Below, piece after piece: positions 1 to 8,112 of a DNA stretch of 64,000 nucleotides. Both the position numbers and the translations under genes were made by a program. The stretch is taken from NCBI GenBank assembly GCA_903918195.1, contig CAIXDS010000195.1:1-64000 (forward strand). Direction: 5' to 3'. This DNA comes from an uncultured Acetobacteraceae bacterium (GTDB lineage Bacteria > Pseudomonadota > Alphaproteobacteria > Acetobacterales > Acetobacteraceae). The notes beneath the pieces are model-generated. The model did no database searches. It saw nothing but the letters and a program-made list of their open reading frames with translations, and had not been told where the DNA came from. Position 1 is the stretch's first letter. Each line of letters begins with the position of its first letter.

Positions 1-1118
1 CGGTTCTGCGGCTCGCGCACGCCCGGGCCGGTCGGCACAAGCAGGTGCGTGTCGCCGAACGCCTGGATGGCGATGACGTTCTTCGGCACGCCCAGACGGA
101 CCAGCTCGGCGGCCACGTTGTCGGCGCGACGACGCGACAGCGCCAAGTTGTACTGTGCCGTGCCGGTGCGGTCGGCATAGCCGGAGACCTCGATCTGGGT
201 CAGTTGCACGTGGGTCGAGGCCTGCGCCGCATCGGCGATGATCTGCCGGGCGCGGCCGGTCAGATCGGCGCGGTCCCAGTCGAAGAACACCAGGTAGGTG
301 CGGGCCGGCTCCGGCGCCGGGGCGGCGATCGGAGCCGGGGCCGGCGGCGGTGGCGGCGGGGCCGCGTTGAAGGCGTAGCGCAGGCCAATCAGGAAACTCT
401 CGTTGGTCGGCGCCGCGAGCTTCACGTTGGTGGGGAAAATGCCGGCGGTACGCGCCGGCGGCGGCGTCACCGTGGTCGTGCCGTGGTAGGTCTGATCGGT
501 GAACTCGCCGACAAAGCGGAACTCGGTGGTGAGCGCCAGACCGGGCACGCCGAGCGGGAAGGCGGCGCCCAGGATCAACTGGCCGGCCGCAGATCCCTGC
601 CAGGAACTATTGAAATTGAACTGTTCGTAGTAGAGGGTGCTCTGCACGTTTCGGTAGGCGTAGTACTTGCCGGTCTGCAAACTATTGCCGATGTAGCCGA
701 TACCGATACCGACGTAAGGCGAAACCCATGGCGCAACATTGTTGAAGTCATAGAGAACGTTCGCAAACCCGCCCCACTGCAGGAAGTTGCCGCCACCACC
801 GCCGGCAGCCTCGCTCACGTGCACGTTGTTCTGGCGGAAGTTCATCTCGACTTCGGCGCGCAGGCCGTTTCCGAAGCCCCAGCCGACACTGCCGAGCAGG
901 GCATACCCGCCGTTGGAGTTGAGGTTGCCGCTGTTGATGGGCACGCTGCCGGTGCCAAAACCGGGAACCGACACATTGATATTCTTCCCGTTCAGCGTGT
1001 TCAGGTAGTCAAAGCCCGCCCCCAGACCGACATAGACACCGTTGACCGGGTCCGCCGCCATGCCCGTTGCTGGCGCGGCCAGGATGGTGGCTGCCAGCAG
1101 CAAACTCCGGAGCTTCAT
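1..1118 (-). CDS. OmpA-family outer-membrane protein (3' end outside window)
   Basis: The reading frame begins at 1118 after a good AAGGAG ribosome site and is still open at base 1, so the C terminus is missing. A signal peptide of about 22 residues (MKLRSLLLAATILAAP...) is followed by an aromatic, glycine-rich porin-like beta-barrel of about 225 residues. A Pro/Ala-rich linker comes next, near residues 251-271, and then an OmpA/MotB-type peptidoglycan-binding domain. That domain shows FFDWDRADLT, an SGYADRTG segment and LSRRRADNVAAEL. The protein should tie the outer membrane to the cell wall. The family call is secure; the specific role is not known. The upstream 150 bases are AT-richer and probably hold the promoter. 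Confidence 0.9.
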   Translation of the reverse strand, partial: MKLRSLLLAATILAAPATGMAADPVNGVYVGLGAGFDYLNTLNGKNINVSVPGFGTGSVPINSGNLNSNGGYALLGSVGWGFGNGLRAEVEMNFRQNNVHVSEAAGGGGGNFLQWGGFANVLYDFNNVAPWVSPYVGIGIGYIGNSLQTGKYYAYRNVQSTLYYEQFNFNSSWQGSAAGQLILGAAFPLGVPGLALTTEFRFVGEFTDQTYHGTTTVTPPPARTAGIFPTNVKLAAPTNESFLIGLRYAFNAAPPPPPPAPAPIAAPAPEPARTYLVFFDWDRADLTGRARQIIADAAQASTHVQLTQIEVSGYADRTGTAQYNLALSRRRADNVAAELVRLGVPKNVIAIQAFGDTHLLVPTGPGVREPQN

Positions 1119-2072
1119 GGCTCATTCTCCTTGTGTTTCGGATCGCCCGGCACACCCACCCGGACGGTCGATCAGACTCCCAAGCGATTTCAAATGCAGC
1201 TTATTGCCCGGAAGGCCCGGATGCCAGCGCCGATTATTTTGTCGTGAACGTGCGTTTTCATTTCTAATTCCGGACAATGCAAATACGCCATAAACACTTC
1301 TTCAATCACGACGCTGTGATTTATCAAATCCGTTCTTGCGTGCGGCAGACTAACGGAATTCCAGCGTTCGCCCCGACATCATAAATAAGAAAAATGAAAA
1401 TCCTGCTGTTTCCTGCGCCGCCCGCCGTCTGCGTGACGGCTGCTCATGAATTTCGCCGATTCTTCGCCACATCCAACCGCCCATCGGCGAATAACGATGA
1501 ATGCCCGGCGCGATCGGTCCTGCTTTCAACCCACCCTGGTCAGGGCAATCGGCTGGCGCAAGCGCTTCCGCCGTCAGGCCGCCGCAAACCCACCGATCCA
1601 GCCGGCGACCGCGGGGCGGCCCCAACCGGGCTACGCTCGTTGCACCGGCTGGTTCATCAGACCGCTGCCGCCACACGCGGCGCACCGGGGCGCGGCGAAG
1701 TCCGGCGGCCGGATCGGGTCATATGAGTACAAGGATATAAAGTTGAATCAAGTGGATGCGTGGATACATCGGGGGATGACCGGCGGCGGTTCCGACCGGG
1801 CGCAAGCCGCCGCCGCGGTGGAAGGACCAGGTCGCAGCGGTCCCGCGAACCAGCCGCCGGGCGGGTGCGGGGCGCTGGATAAATCCCGTGATGCCCGGAC
1901 TACCAGGCCGTCACATCTGCGCGAGCGGCCCACGGAACCGCAACGAACTAACGGCTCGCGCCGACGCTCGCCCGGCCGGTGTCCCCCTGAACGCGTAGGT
2001 GAACGCCAGCCGGATGAAGCTATCGGCCGAGCGCGCGGGCGCCGGCGCTGTCGCCGCGCCGGACGGACCGTG
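1119..2072. other. Long stretch without a recognisable gene
   Basis: About 950 bases lie between the OmpA-like gene and the methyltransferase. Several open frames run through it on both strands, but their translations are Arg/Pro/Ala-rich, overlap each other and resemble nothing I know, so I treat them as GC-driven. The part at 1200-1400 is AT-richer and probably contains the promoter of the minus-strand OmpA-like gene. I see no tRNA, insertion sequence or strong hairpin. Confidence 0.5.
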
Positions 2073-2735
2073 TCAGTTCGGCAGGCGCACCAGGGTGAAC
2101 AGGCCGAACGGCGGCACCGGACGCTGGGTTGCAGCGGCGCGATCCTCGGCCGGCAGCAGCGCCTCAAGCGCGAAATCGGGATGCCAGCCCAGCTTGCGTG
2201 AGGCCGGCGCCATCGCCCGTTCCACCCACCAGCGCGGCCCGCGCTCGGCGGCGAAGTGGTTGACGAACAGGATGTGGCCGCCCGGCCGGACCACTCGCCG
2301 CATCTCGGCCAGCAGACGGCGCGGGTTCGGCACCACCGAGGCCACGAACATCGCCACCGCGATGTCGAAGCTGCCGGCGGCGAAATTGGTCGCCTCGGCA
2401 TCCATTTCCAGCAGCCCGGTGACGTTGGTCAGCTGGTCCTGGGCGACCCGCGTGCGGGCCCGCTGCAGCATCTCGGCCGAAAGATCGATGCCGGTGATGC
2501 GCTTCTCCGACCGGTAATGCGGCAGCGCCAGCCCGGTGCCGACACCGACCTCCAGCACCCGGTTGCCCGGCAGCCGGTTCGCCTCGGCGACGGCGCGACG
2601 GCGCCCCCAGGCGGAAACACCGCCGAACACGGTGTCGTAACTGGCCGCCCAACGCCGATAGGCAGCGCGCACGGCATCCGCATCAAGCGACGCAATTGGT
2701 TCCGCCCGACGCTGCAGCTGGGTGGTTTGGCTCAT
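2073..2735 (-). CDS. SAM-dependent methyltransferase, PmtA-like (phosphatidylethanolamine N-methyltransferase?)
   Basis: A 220-residue class I methyltransferase. SAM motif I is LEVGVGTGLALPHY, starting near residue 61. GIDLSAEML gives the ribose-binding acidic loop, and VVRPGGHILFVNHF is the post-motif strand. The start at 2735 is chosen because GAGGAATC precedes it and the conserved YDTVFG region lies near residue 33; upstream frame extension is Arg-rich and unlike the family. Size and the YDTVFG...GRRRAVA pattern resemble the Rhodobacter-type soluble PmtA, which methylates phosphatidylethanolamine towards phosphatidylcholine. That assignment is by resemblance only; other small methyltransferases (ubiquinone or unknown substrates) remain possible. 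It stands alone, with the cold-shock gene upstream. Confidence 0.75.
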   Translation of the reverse strand: MSQTTQLQRRAEPIASLDADAVRAAYRRWAASYDTVFGGVSAWGRRRAVAEANRLPGNRVLEVGVGTGLALPHYRSEKRITGIDLSAEMLQRARTRVAQDQLTNVTGLLEMDAEATNFAAGSFDIAVAMFVASVVPNPRRLLAEMRRVVRPGGHILFVNHFAAERGPRWWVERAMAPASRKLGWHPDFALEALLPAEDRAAATQRPVPPFGLFTLVRLPN

Positions 2736-2961
2736 GATTCCTCGTTCATCCGCTAAATGGAGGCGCTCGCTGGCCACGGCGAAGCGCACGGACGCGCGAC
2801 GGTGACACCAATCTGTAACACGGGCGTGAGGGTAAAGGAAATGCATGGCTGGCGCGAATTGCGTGCGCCCCATCCGGCCAGACCGGAACAGGCCATCGGC
2901 ACCAGCCAGCCGACCGGCGGGGAGCCACCCCCACCGGCTCAGCAAACCGGAGAAGCCGTGC

Positions 2962-3171
2962 TCAGTCGCCCGCGATCAGGTTAACCGCGGCGGCGCGTCC
3001 GTTCTGCTGCTGCTCGATTTCGAAGCCGAGACTTTGACCCTCGTTCAGGGTGCGCAGCCCGGCCTTCTGCACCGCGCTGATGTGCACGAACACATCCTTG
3101 CCGCCGGTGTCCGGCGCGATGAACCCGTAGCCCTTGGTCGGGTTGAACCACTTCACAGTGCCCTTGCCCAT
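2962..3171 (-). CDS. Cold-shock domain protein (CspA family)
   Basis: A complete 69-residue single cold-shock domain. RNP1 (KGYGFI, residues 13-18) and RNP2 (VFVHIS, residues 27-32) are intact, so it should bind single-stranded RNA/DNA and act as an RNA chaperone in the cytoplasm. A strong AAGGAGG site lies 10 bases before the ATG. Length is exactly that of the family. It is monocistronic. The roughly 150-base leader up to the lipoprotein gene could carry the usual cold-responsive 5' UTR, but I cannot show that from sequence alone. Confidence 0.95.
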   Translation of the reverse strand: MGKGTVKWFNPTKGYGFIAPDTGGKDVFVHISAVQKAGLRTLNEGQSLGFEIEQQQNGRAAAVNLIAGD

Positions 3172-3324
3172 AGACGTGCCGCCTCCTTGCTGCGGGCGCG
3201 GGTTTGGCCGCGCCCCTGCCGCGGCGTCCGGCCCGTTCCTTCTTGTCCGGGCAACGTGGCCGGCCGCCAGGTGGAACGATACCCGCCCTCCCTGGCATCT
3301 GCAACGGACAGCAACAATGGCCGG

Positions 3325-4059
3325 TTACGGCGCCAGCGGTGTCGGCGCCGGGCTGGAAAAGGGCACCGCCGAGGGGCGCGCCGGAGCGGGGGGAGGAAGC
3401 GGAGCCTCCGGGGGAAGCGGGGCCTCCGGGGCGCCAGCAGGCGGCGCCAGCTCCAGCTGTTCCACCGGGCCCGGCGCCGGCGCCGCCGGCTCGGTGGTCT
3501 GCAAATAGTCGCGCAACGACCGGTGCAGCTGGTACTCGAACTCGACATTCATGTCCGACATCATCTGCTTGACCATGTCGTACAGCTCGGCCCGCACCCC
3601 GTTGGGGCTGTCGTCCTTGATGGTGCGCGTGCGCAGCACCCGCGCCTCCGCATAGCCGCTACGGGTGCCGTCCGAGGTGGTCACGTCGAGATGCACGGCG
3701 AAGCTGCCCTGGTAATTCTCGCGCGTCTGCACGATCGAGGCGTCGTCGATCACGAATACCGCCCGTCCCGAGCTGCCGCCCGGGATCAGCCGGTCCTCGG
3801 CCATCTTGCGCAGCGCGTCCACCGGCCGGACCGGGGCGAGGAAGCCCTTCTCCCGTGTGCCGGCCCGCGGCGTCCAGGAATCGTCGATGTCGATCGCGGC
3901 CACGTTCAGCTTCAGTGGCGCCAGGTAGTCCCAGCTCAACGGCGCGAAATGAACCGGGGGCGCCGGCCCGCCGCAAGCCGTGAGCAGCACAGGAATCGAC
4001 AGGGCGGAGAATGCGAGGGCAGTCAGGGCAGCACGGCGTGCGACCCAGGTCTCGGTCAT
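3325..4059 (-). CDS. Predicted lipoprotein with proline-rich tail
   Basis: 244 residues. The N terminus carries a signal peptide ending in the lipobox LLTAC, with Cys29 as the lipidation site, so it is probably anchored in the outer membrane facing the periplasm. The body (about 35-195) has no motif I recognise. It contains a run typical of secreted alpha/beta folds and a helical stretch (AELYDMVKQMMSDMN). The last 50 residues are Pro/Ala-rich low complexity with a repeated PLPPEA/PLPPPA pattern. I recognise no function. The call of lipoprotein is firm, anything further is not. Confidence 0.8.
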   Translation of the reverse strand: MTETWVARRAALTALAFSALSIPVLLTACGGPAPPVHFAPLSWDYLAPLKLNVAAIDIDDSWTPRAGTREKGFLAPVRPVDALRKMAEDRLIPGGSSGRAVFVIDDASIVQTRENYQGSFAVHLDVTTSDGTRSGYAEARVLRTRTIKDDSPNGVRAELYDMVKQMMSDMNVEFEYQLHRSLRDYLQTTEPAAPAPGPVEQLELAPPAGAPEAPLPPEAPLPPPAPARPSAVPFSSPAPTPLAP

Positions 4060-4137
4060 GGCGACTCCGTCCCGTCCTGGTGGCGTCTTGGCACGGCACC
4101 CTGCGCAGGCCGCGCCGCCGGGTCAATCGGAAATAGC

Positions 4138-4168
4138 AAGGAAGGCCAGGGGCTTTTCCCCTGGACCT
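4138..4168. repeat. Divergent copy (D) of the interspersed palindromic repeat
   Basis: The stretch begins aaggaaggccagg, identical to the start of copy B (47646), then forms the hairpin CCAGGGG-cttttt-free loop of five bases-CCCCTGG (4146-4152 with 4158-4164). Only the first hairpin of the element is present; the second is missing. It lies 21 bases past the stop of the minus-strand hydratase gene, so it can act as that gene's terminator. On that strand the stem is followed by CCTTCCTT. Confidence 0.6.
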
Positions 4169-4188
4169 CCGTCGTTTTGACGACCATG

Positions 4189-4947
4189 CTATGCGGCGAA
4201 GTTAAGCGCCACCTCGCCCAGGGTGGAAAACGCCACCCGCACCTGCGCCGCCGGACCGACCCGGTTGGCGCCGGTCCACGAACCGCAGGTGACGAACTGG
4301 CCGGCCTTCAGCCCGCCGGCCCAAACGCTGCCCTGGTTGGCCAGCCACACCACCTGGCCCAGCAGGTCACCGCCGGGATGGCCGGTGCGGGTCGCGTTCA
4401 CCGCGCCATCGACGCGCTGCACCACGCTCTCGGGGCCGAGACCAATGCCGCGCCATTCCGCCACCGGCGCCCCGTACACGAAGGCCCCGTGCGACTGCGT
4501 GTCCGCCAGCCCGGTCAGCGGCGCGACCGCATTGGGCTCGAGAAAGCGCGACTGCAGCACCTCGATCGCCGGATACAAGGCGGCGATGGCGTCGGCCACC
4601 TCCTCGCGTGTGTAGGGTGTCGGACGCGGCGGCAGGTCGCGGGCGAGCCGCACCGACAGCTCGGCCTCCACCCCGCGCAACAGGAACACCGAGGATGCCA
4701 GCGTGGCCGGACCTGCCATGATGCCGGCGGCCGGCAGCGGGCCGCAAAAAGGCGGGCCGTCCGGCAGGAAAGGGCTGACCTTCCACCCCCCGATCGAAGC
4801 GAAGGATTCGGCCACCTTCCGTTGGATGGCATAGGCGGCCGCACGGTCGGCCGGACGCAAATCCGGCGGCAGGTCCGTCAGGCGCCGGGCGGGATCACGC
4901 CGCGCCGCGAGCAACAACGCGGCGGCACGCGTGGGGGTGTCTGGCAT
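4189..4947 (-). CDS. 2-keto-4-pentenoate hydratase / FAH-fold family protein
   Basis: 252 residues with the arrangement of the MhpD/2-oxopent-4-enoate hydratase branch of the fumarylacetoacetate hydrolase fold. There is an N-terminal helical domain (PADRAAAYAIQRKVA), then a GGWKVS turn, then VEAELSVRLARDLP, where the acidic residues normally bind the divalent metal. The C-terminal segment includes GHPGGDLLGQVVWLANQ and LKAGQFVTCGSWTG, which is the family signature. The usual reaction adds water to 2-hydroxypentadienoate in aromatic meta-cleavage pathways. No other catabolic gene is adjacent, so the substrate here is unknown. Start 4947 is chosen because the sequence before it is not family-like. 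Confidence 0.82.
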   Translation of the reverse strand: MPDTPTRAAALLLAARRDPARRLTDLPPDLRPADRAAAYAIQRKVAESFASIGGWKVSPFLPDGPPFCGPLPAAGIMAGPATLASSVFLLRGVEAELSVRLARDLPPRPTPYTREEVADAIAALYPAIEVLQSRFLEPNAVAPLTGLADTQSHGAFVYGAPVAEWRGIGLGPESVVQRVDGAVNATRTGHPGGDLLGQVVWLANQGSVWAGGLKAGQFVTCGSWTGANRVGPAAQVRVAFSTLGEVALNFAA

Positions 4948-5064
4948 GCTTGGCGTCCCTGGATCGGTCGAGCGGCGACACTCGCACGCGCCCGCACGCC
5001 GGGCCAACCCGGGGGTCACGACACCGGCGCGCGGCCCGTCCGCAAACCTGGGTGATCGACTTTT

Positions 5065-5439
5065 CTAAATTGCGGCACTCGCGGTGCGCAACTGGTGGAC
5101 CATTTCATTCATGACGAACCAAACGAAGTTCGGCATTTCTTCCACCATGTAGCGAAACTTCTTGCGGTCGATGAGGGCAAGATCGCAATCCTCGCTCGCC
5201 CGGGCGGTCACGCCGCGCGGATGTCCGTCGAGCAACGAAACAAAGCCGAGCGCGTCGCCGGCATGGATCGTCTCAATCACTTTGGTCTGCTTGGTGAGGT
5301 CAACCGAACCGCTCAGGATCACGTACATCACGCCCGCGGCATCGCCCTCACGGAAGATTGTGTCGCCGGCCGCGTAGTGGACGACGGTGCCCACGGAGCG
5401 CGCAAAGTCGCGAAAATCCACATCTGCTGTCATCGACAT
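5065..5439 (-). CDS. Single-domain cyclic nucleotide-binding (CRP/cNMP-BD) protein
   Basis: A 124-residue protein consisting only of a cNMP-binding beta-roll. YAAGDTIFREGDAAGVMYVILSGSVDL is visible in part (key blocks FREGD and MYVILSGSV). It is followed by a phosphate-binding-cassette region GFVSLLDGHPRGVTARASEDC and a C-terminal helix pair. The helix-turn-helix of true CRP/FNR regulators is absent, so it is not a DNA-binding factor. It could be a stand-alone sensor or regulate a partner by contact. The start is taken as the first ATG of an ATG-TCG-ATG cluster at 5439, and no strong ribosome site decides between the two. The upstream region holds a long perfect inverted repeat. Confidence 0.8.
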   Translation of the reverse strand: MSMTADVDFRDFARSVGTVVHYAAGDTIFREGDAAGVMYVILSGSVDLTKQTKVIETIHAGDALGFVSLLDGHPRGVTARASEDCDLALIDRKKFRYMVEEMPNFVWFVMNEMVHQLRTASAAI

Positions 5440-5532
5440 GACGCTGGCCCCCGGTTTTTTTTGTGGCAGTTCGATGAAACCCGCCGATACGAACGATGTC
5501 AATCCAAAGCATATGCCCTGGAGAACAATTTT

Positions 5533-5566
5533 CGCTGCCGTTGTGGCGAGCGCCACAACGGCAGCG
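5533..5566. repeat. Perfect inverted repeat, 16-bp arms, 2-nt centre
   Basis: The left arm is CGCTGCCGTTGTGGCG, the centre is AG, and the right arm is the exact reverse complement. It is much longer than a typical operator half-site and is not followed by a T-run on either strand, so it is neither a standard intrinsic terminator nor an obvious dimer operator. It lies 94 bases upstream of the cNMP-binding protein start, in a transcribed-leader or promoter position. Confidence 0.8.
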
Positions 5567-5606
5567 TGCGGAACCTGCTGGAGCGCGCGGGCCGGGTCAT
5601 CGAACG

Positions 5607-5638
5607 ACCTGATGGAAGAAATACCTGATGGAAGAAAT
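5607..5638. repeat. Perfect 16-bp tandem duplication
   Basis: The unit acctgatggaagaaat occurs twice head to tail without a mismatch (5607-5622, 5623-5638). It is noncoding and AT-richer than its surroundings, close to the middle of the divergent promoter region. Confidence 0.85.
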
Positions 5639-5849
5639 ATAGGGCGACGAGGACCGCAGCCTTGCGACGGGATGCAACGTGACAATATGCCAGGATCGGT
5701 ATTCACGGGACGGAAGGTACCGTTCCATTCGGGCCCGCCCGGATGACCAGGCGTATCGGGCAAATTCCGGCTACCTCGGCAGGGTGGGGTTGTTTTGGTG
5801 CTGCAAGCCTGCAAATCGTCCGGACAAATCCGGATCATGGGAGGCGACA

Positions 5850-6092
5850 ATGTCGAAATGGACGCTCCTCGTGTCCGCCGCAACAATACTGCTGCCGCTG
5901 TGCGGAAGTGCCGATGCCGCAGGCACCTGCGGGGGGACGAAACAGCCGGCCTGCGGCAACTCCGCCGACGGCGCGGCGAAGGGTCAGGCGACCGAGCGCA
6001 GCTTCGCCCCCGGGTCACCGGGCGGGGCCCACCCGGCACCGGGCATGGCGGTCAAAGGCACCGGCGTTCCGCAAAACACCACGGTCCGCTGA
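5850..6092 (+). CDS. Small exported protein, unknown
   Basis: 80 residues, with GGGAGGCGACA before the ATG as ribosome site. A classical signal peptide (MSKWTLLVSAATILLPLCGSADA) is followed by a short mature part of about 56 residues rich in Gly/Ala/Pro. The mature part has two cysteines (TCGGTKQPACGN) that could form one disulfide. No known domain is apparent. The start is preferred over longer in-frame options because of the signal peptide and the ribosome site. It is probably periplasmic. Confidence 0.6.
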   Translation: MSKWTLLVSAATILLPLCGSADAAGTCGGTKQPACGNSADGAAKGQATERSFAPGSPGGAHPAPGMAVKGTGVPQNTTVR

Positions 6093-6221
6093 ACGATCCG
6101 CCGGAGTCTTGCCGGCAAATCGATCAAGCGGCGCCGTCGTGCAGGAACCCGTACAGCCGCGGCGCGCCGGGACAACCGGCCCGCCCGCAGGTTCCCCTGC
6201 TGGCGGGCGTGGCATTCGCCG

Positions 6222-6599
6222 TCAGGGCTTGGGCACTGGCGTTATCAGACCCAGTTTGGCGCCGGTGCTGTCCTCGACGAAGCCAAGCCGGCCGACATCC
6301 GCCACATCGAAGGGCGGGCGCACGCTCTTGCCGCCGTGCTCCGTGGCCAGCCTGAGGCGCGCATCCACGTCGTCCACTTCCAGATACTCGAACCAGTGCG
6401 GCGGCACGGTCGGCGGCAGGTCCGGTGGCATTTGCATGATGCCGGCGACCGGCTTTTCGTCCTTTTCGGCGATCCAGTAGGTACCGCTCTCGATCGGCAT
6501 GGACTTGAAGGTCCAGCCGATAAAGCTGGCATAGAACTGCTTGGCGGCTTCGACATCGCGCGTCAGCAACTCGTTCCAGACGAATCTCCCGTGGGCCAT
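6222..6599 (-). CDS. VOC-superfamily (glyoxalase/bleomycin-resistance-like) protein
   Basis: 125 residues, the usual length for one VOC unit with two beta-alpha-beta-beta-beta repeats. FVWNELLTRDVEAAKQFYASFIGW opens the first module in the standard way (domain start about residue 6). HWFEYLEVDDVDARLRLATEHGGK opens the second at about residue 68, and FVEDSTGAKLGLI closes it. Such proteins are metal-dependent lyases, isomerases or dioxygenases, and the sequence does not tell which. GAAGGA precedes the ATG. No functional partner is next to it. Confidence 0.85.
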   Translation of the reverse strand: MAHGRFVWNELLTRDVEAAKQFYASFIGWTFKSMPIESGTYWIAEKDEKPVAGIMQMPPDLPPTVPPHWFEYLEVDDVDARLRLATEHGGKSVRPPFDVADVGRLGFVEDSTGAKLGLITPVPKP

Positions 6600-6897
6600 T
6601 GGCGCGTTCCTTCAGTTGTCGCGGCGTTGCCGGCACGTGTGGCGGCGACAGCACCGCCCATGACCAAACCACGGTGAATATCGGCAAACCGCGCGCTGAC
6701 ATCCATAGGCCTGCCTGCCACGAATTCTTGAGTCCGGAACCGTGCGGACGGGAGCAGCTTGCACCGGGCATGACCGTCAAGGCAGTGGCGTGCCGCAGGG
6801 GGTGAGTAGAATCCGATCCTGCTCCCAGTGATGGCGAAGGCCTATCTGAGATGACGGCGCAGTACTTTTCGCCGTATCGGTAGATGTGGAGATTGAT

Positions 6898-7203
6898 ATG
6901 AATAGACTATTGGTGGTTGGCGCGGCGGTGTTCCTGATGATGACTGGCGCTGCGATGGCACAGTCTACGACGTCGCAAACCACGACGACCATCACCCCCT
7001 CCGTGGCGACCCCGCCGCCGGGCACATTCAGCGAAAGCCGATCGCAGAAGACCATCGGCCCGGATGGCAGCCGGACCAACTCGAGCGAAACGACATACCG
7101 CGATGGCCGCGGGGTGGCGAACGACAGCGTCAGCCGGACGACCACGTATCCGCCGCCGTCGGTCACAACGACCCGGAAGTCCACGACCACCGAAACGGAA
7201 TAG
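6898..7203 (+). CDS. Small threonine-rich exported protein
   Basis: 101 residues from the ATG at 6898, which follows GTGGAGATTGAT. A signal peptide (MNRLLVVGAAVFLMMTGAAMA, cleavage before QSTTS) precedes a Thr/Ser-rich, probably disordered chain with TTSQTTTTITPS and a terminal PPPSVTTTRKSTTTETE. The middle (SRSQKTIGPDGSRTNSSETTYRDG) is hydrophilic. No catalytic motif is visible. The same terminal PPP-SVTTTR motif recurs in the next gene downstream, suggesting a local duplication or a shared role at the cell surface. Function unknown. Confidence 0.65.
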   Translation: MNRLLVVGAAVFLMMTGAAMAQSTTSQTTTTITPSVATPPPGTFSESRSQKTIGPDGSRTNSSETTYRDGRGVANDSVSRTTTYPPPSVTTTRKSTTTETE

Positions 7204-7265
7204 GACGCGCGGCCGGCCGGGTGCGCGCCGCGTACCCGGACCCAACCCCTGTCAGGAAAGCTGCC

Positions 7266-7484
7266 ATGAACCAGACAAGATCGATGAGCGATACGAACCC
7301 GATGTTCAGGCGTGTGCTGAGCGGCGTGCTGTTCGCGGCAATGGCGGCGGTGAGTGGGTGCGGGTCCGCGCCACCGGCGGTCATGACGACCACGATCGAC
7401 CGGACCACCACGCAACAGAGCTATCCGATCGCGCCACCACCCACGTCAGTCACAACGACCAGAACGCAGCAATATACGCCCTGA
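7266..7484 (+). CDS. Small threonine-rich lipoprotein
   Basis: 72 residues from the ATG at 7266 (AGGAAAGCTGCC upstream). A signal sequence ends in the lipobox AVSGC, so the mature protein is about 40 residues tethered by an N-terminal lipid. The mature part is a Thr/Pro tail (MTTTIDRTTTQQ ... PPPTSVTTTRTQQ). It shares the PPP-SVTTTR ending with its upstream neighbour 62 bases away, in the same direction, and the two are probably cotranscribed. No known domain. Confidence 0.6.
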   Translation: MNQTRSMSDTNPMFRRVLSGVLFAAMAAVSGCGSAPPAVMTTTIDRTTTQQSYPIAPPPTSVTTTRTQQYTP

Positions 7485-7695
7485 GCTTCGGTGCGCGCCC
7501 GAGCTTCGGCGCGCCACGACGGCATCGGCTGACATTGTTCGCCCGGCCTGCGTCACCGCCGCGGAAGGGTGAACGATGCCGCCGTGCCAGCCGTGACCCC
7601 TTGCCCGGCGACGGTGCCGCCCCCCCCCCGCATGAAGTGTCTGGACGCCGCCGCCCGATCGGCCGAGAAATCCGCTCCGGAACGGAGGGCGCGCG

Positions 7696-8112
7696 ATGAC
7701 CATCTATCTGGACGAGATTTTCGTCGGCATGACCGCCAGCACGGGGAAAACCATCACCGAGGCTGACATCCTGATGTACGCCGCGGTCAGCACCGACACC
7801 AACCCGACGCACATCAATGCCGAGTTCGCCTCCGCCGGCCCCTTCAAAGAGCGGGTGGCGCACGGCATGCTCACCGCCGGGCTGATCAGCGCCGTGCTGG
7901 GCACGCAATTGCCGGGTCCGGGCACCATCTATCTGGGCCAGACACTGCGCTTCCGCGGCCCGGTGAAAATCGGCGACACCGTCACCGCCATCGTCGAGGT
8001 CACCGATATCGTCGTCGAGAAGCAGCGCGCCACGCTCAGGACGGTCTGCATCGTCGGCGGAAAAACCGTTATCGAGGGCGAGGCCACCGTGCTGGTGCCG
8101 ACCCGCGGCTGA
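7696..8112 (+). CDS. MaoC-like (R)-specific enoyl-CoA hydratase
   Basis: 138 residues of hot-dog fold. The catalytic MaoC signature is clear: DTNPTHIN (Asp and His of the hydratase pair, about residues 34-41) within VSTDTNPTHINAEFA, then VAHGMLTAGLIS. The family hydrates trans-2-enoyl-CoA to (R)-3-hydroxyacyl-CoA, often feeding polyhydroxyalkanoate synthesis (PhaJ-like), although some members only bind acyl groups. GGAGGGCGCGCG precedes the ATG. Its TGA overlaps the ATG of ribF by one base, so the two genes are translationally coupled. Confidence 0.88.
   Translation: MTIYLDEIFVGMTASTGKTITEADILMYAAVSTDTNPTHINAEFASAGPFKERVAHGMLTAGLISAVLGTQLPGPGTIYLGQTLRFRGPVKIGDTVTAIVEVTDIVVEKQRATLRTVCIVGGKTVIEGEATVLVPTRG

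Larger units (their letters stand above)
5440..5849. other. Intergenic region between divergent genes
   Basis: 410 bases separate the minus-strand cNMP-binding gene from the plus-strand small exported protein. It should hold promoters for both. It contains a perfect 16-bp-arm palindrome (5533-5566) and a perfect 16-bp tandem duplication (5607-5638), listed separately. No convincing gene is seen inside. Confidence 0.5.

Noticed and set aside
45-1247. Long plus-strand frame opposite the OmpA-like gene
   Set aside because: It is the antisense of a clear OmpA-family frame and its Arg/Gly/Val-rich product matches no family; GC-rich DNA often leaves such frames open.
1446-2201. Plus-strand frame of 251 codons in the first intergenic region
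   Set aside because: Arg/Pro-rich, no start signal, overlaps the methyltransferase in antisense.
7485-7695. Possible ncRNA in the gap before the MaoC-like gene
   Set aside because: Only a C-run and weak pairing were visible; nothing distinguishes it from ordinary spacer.
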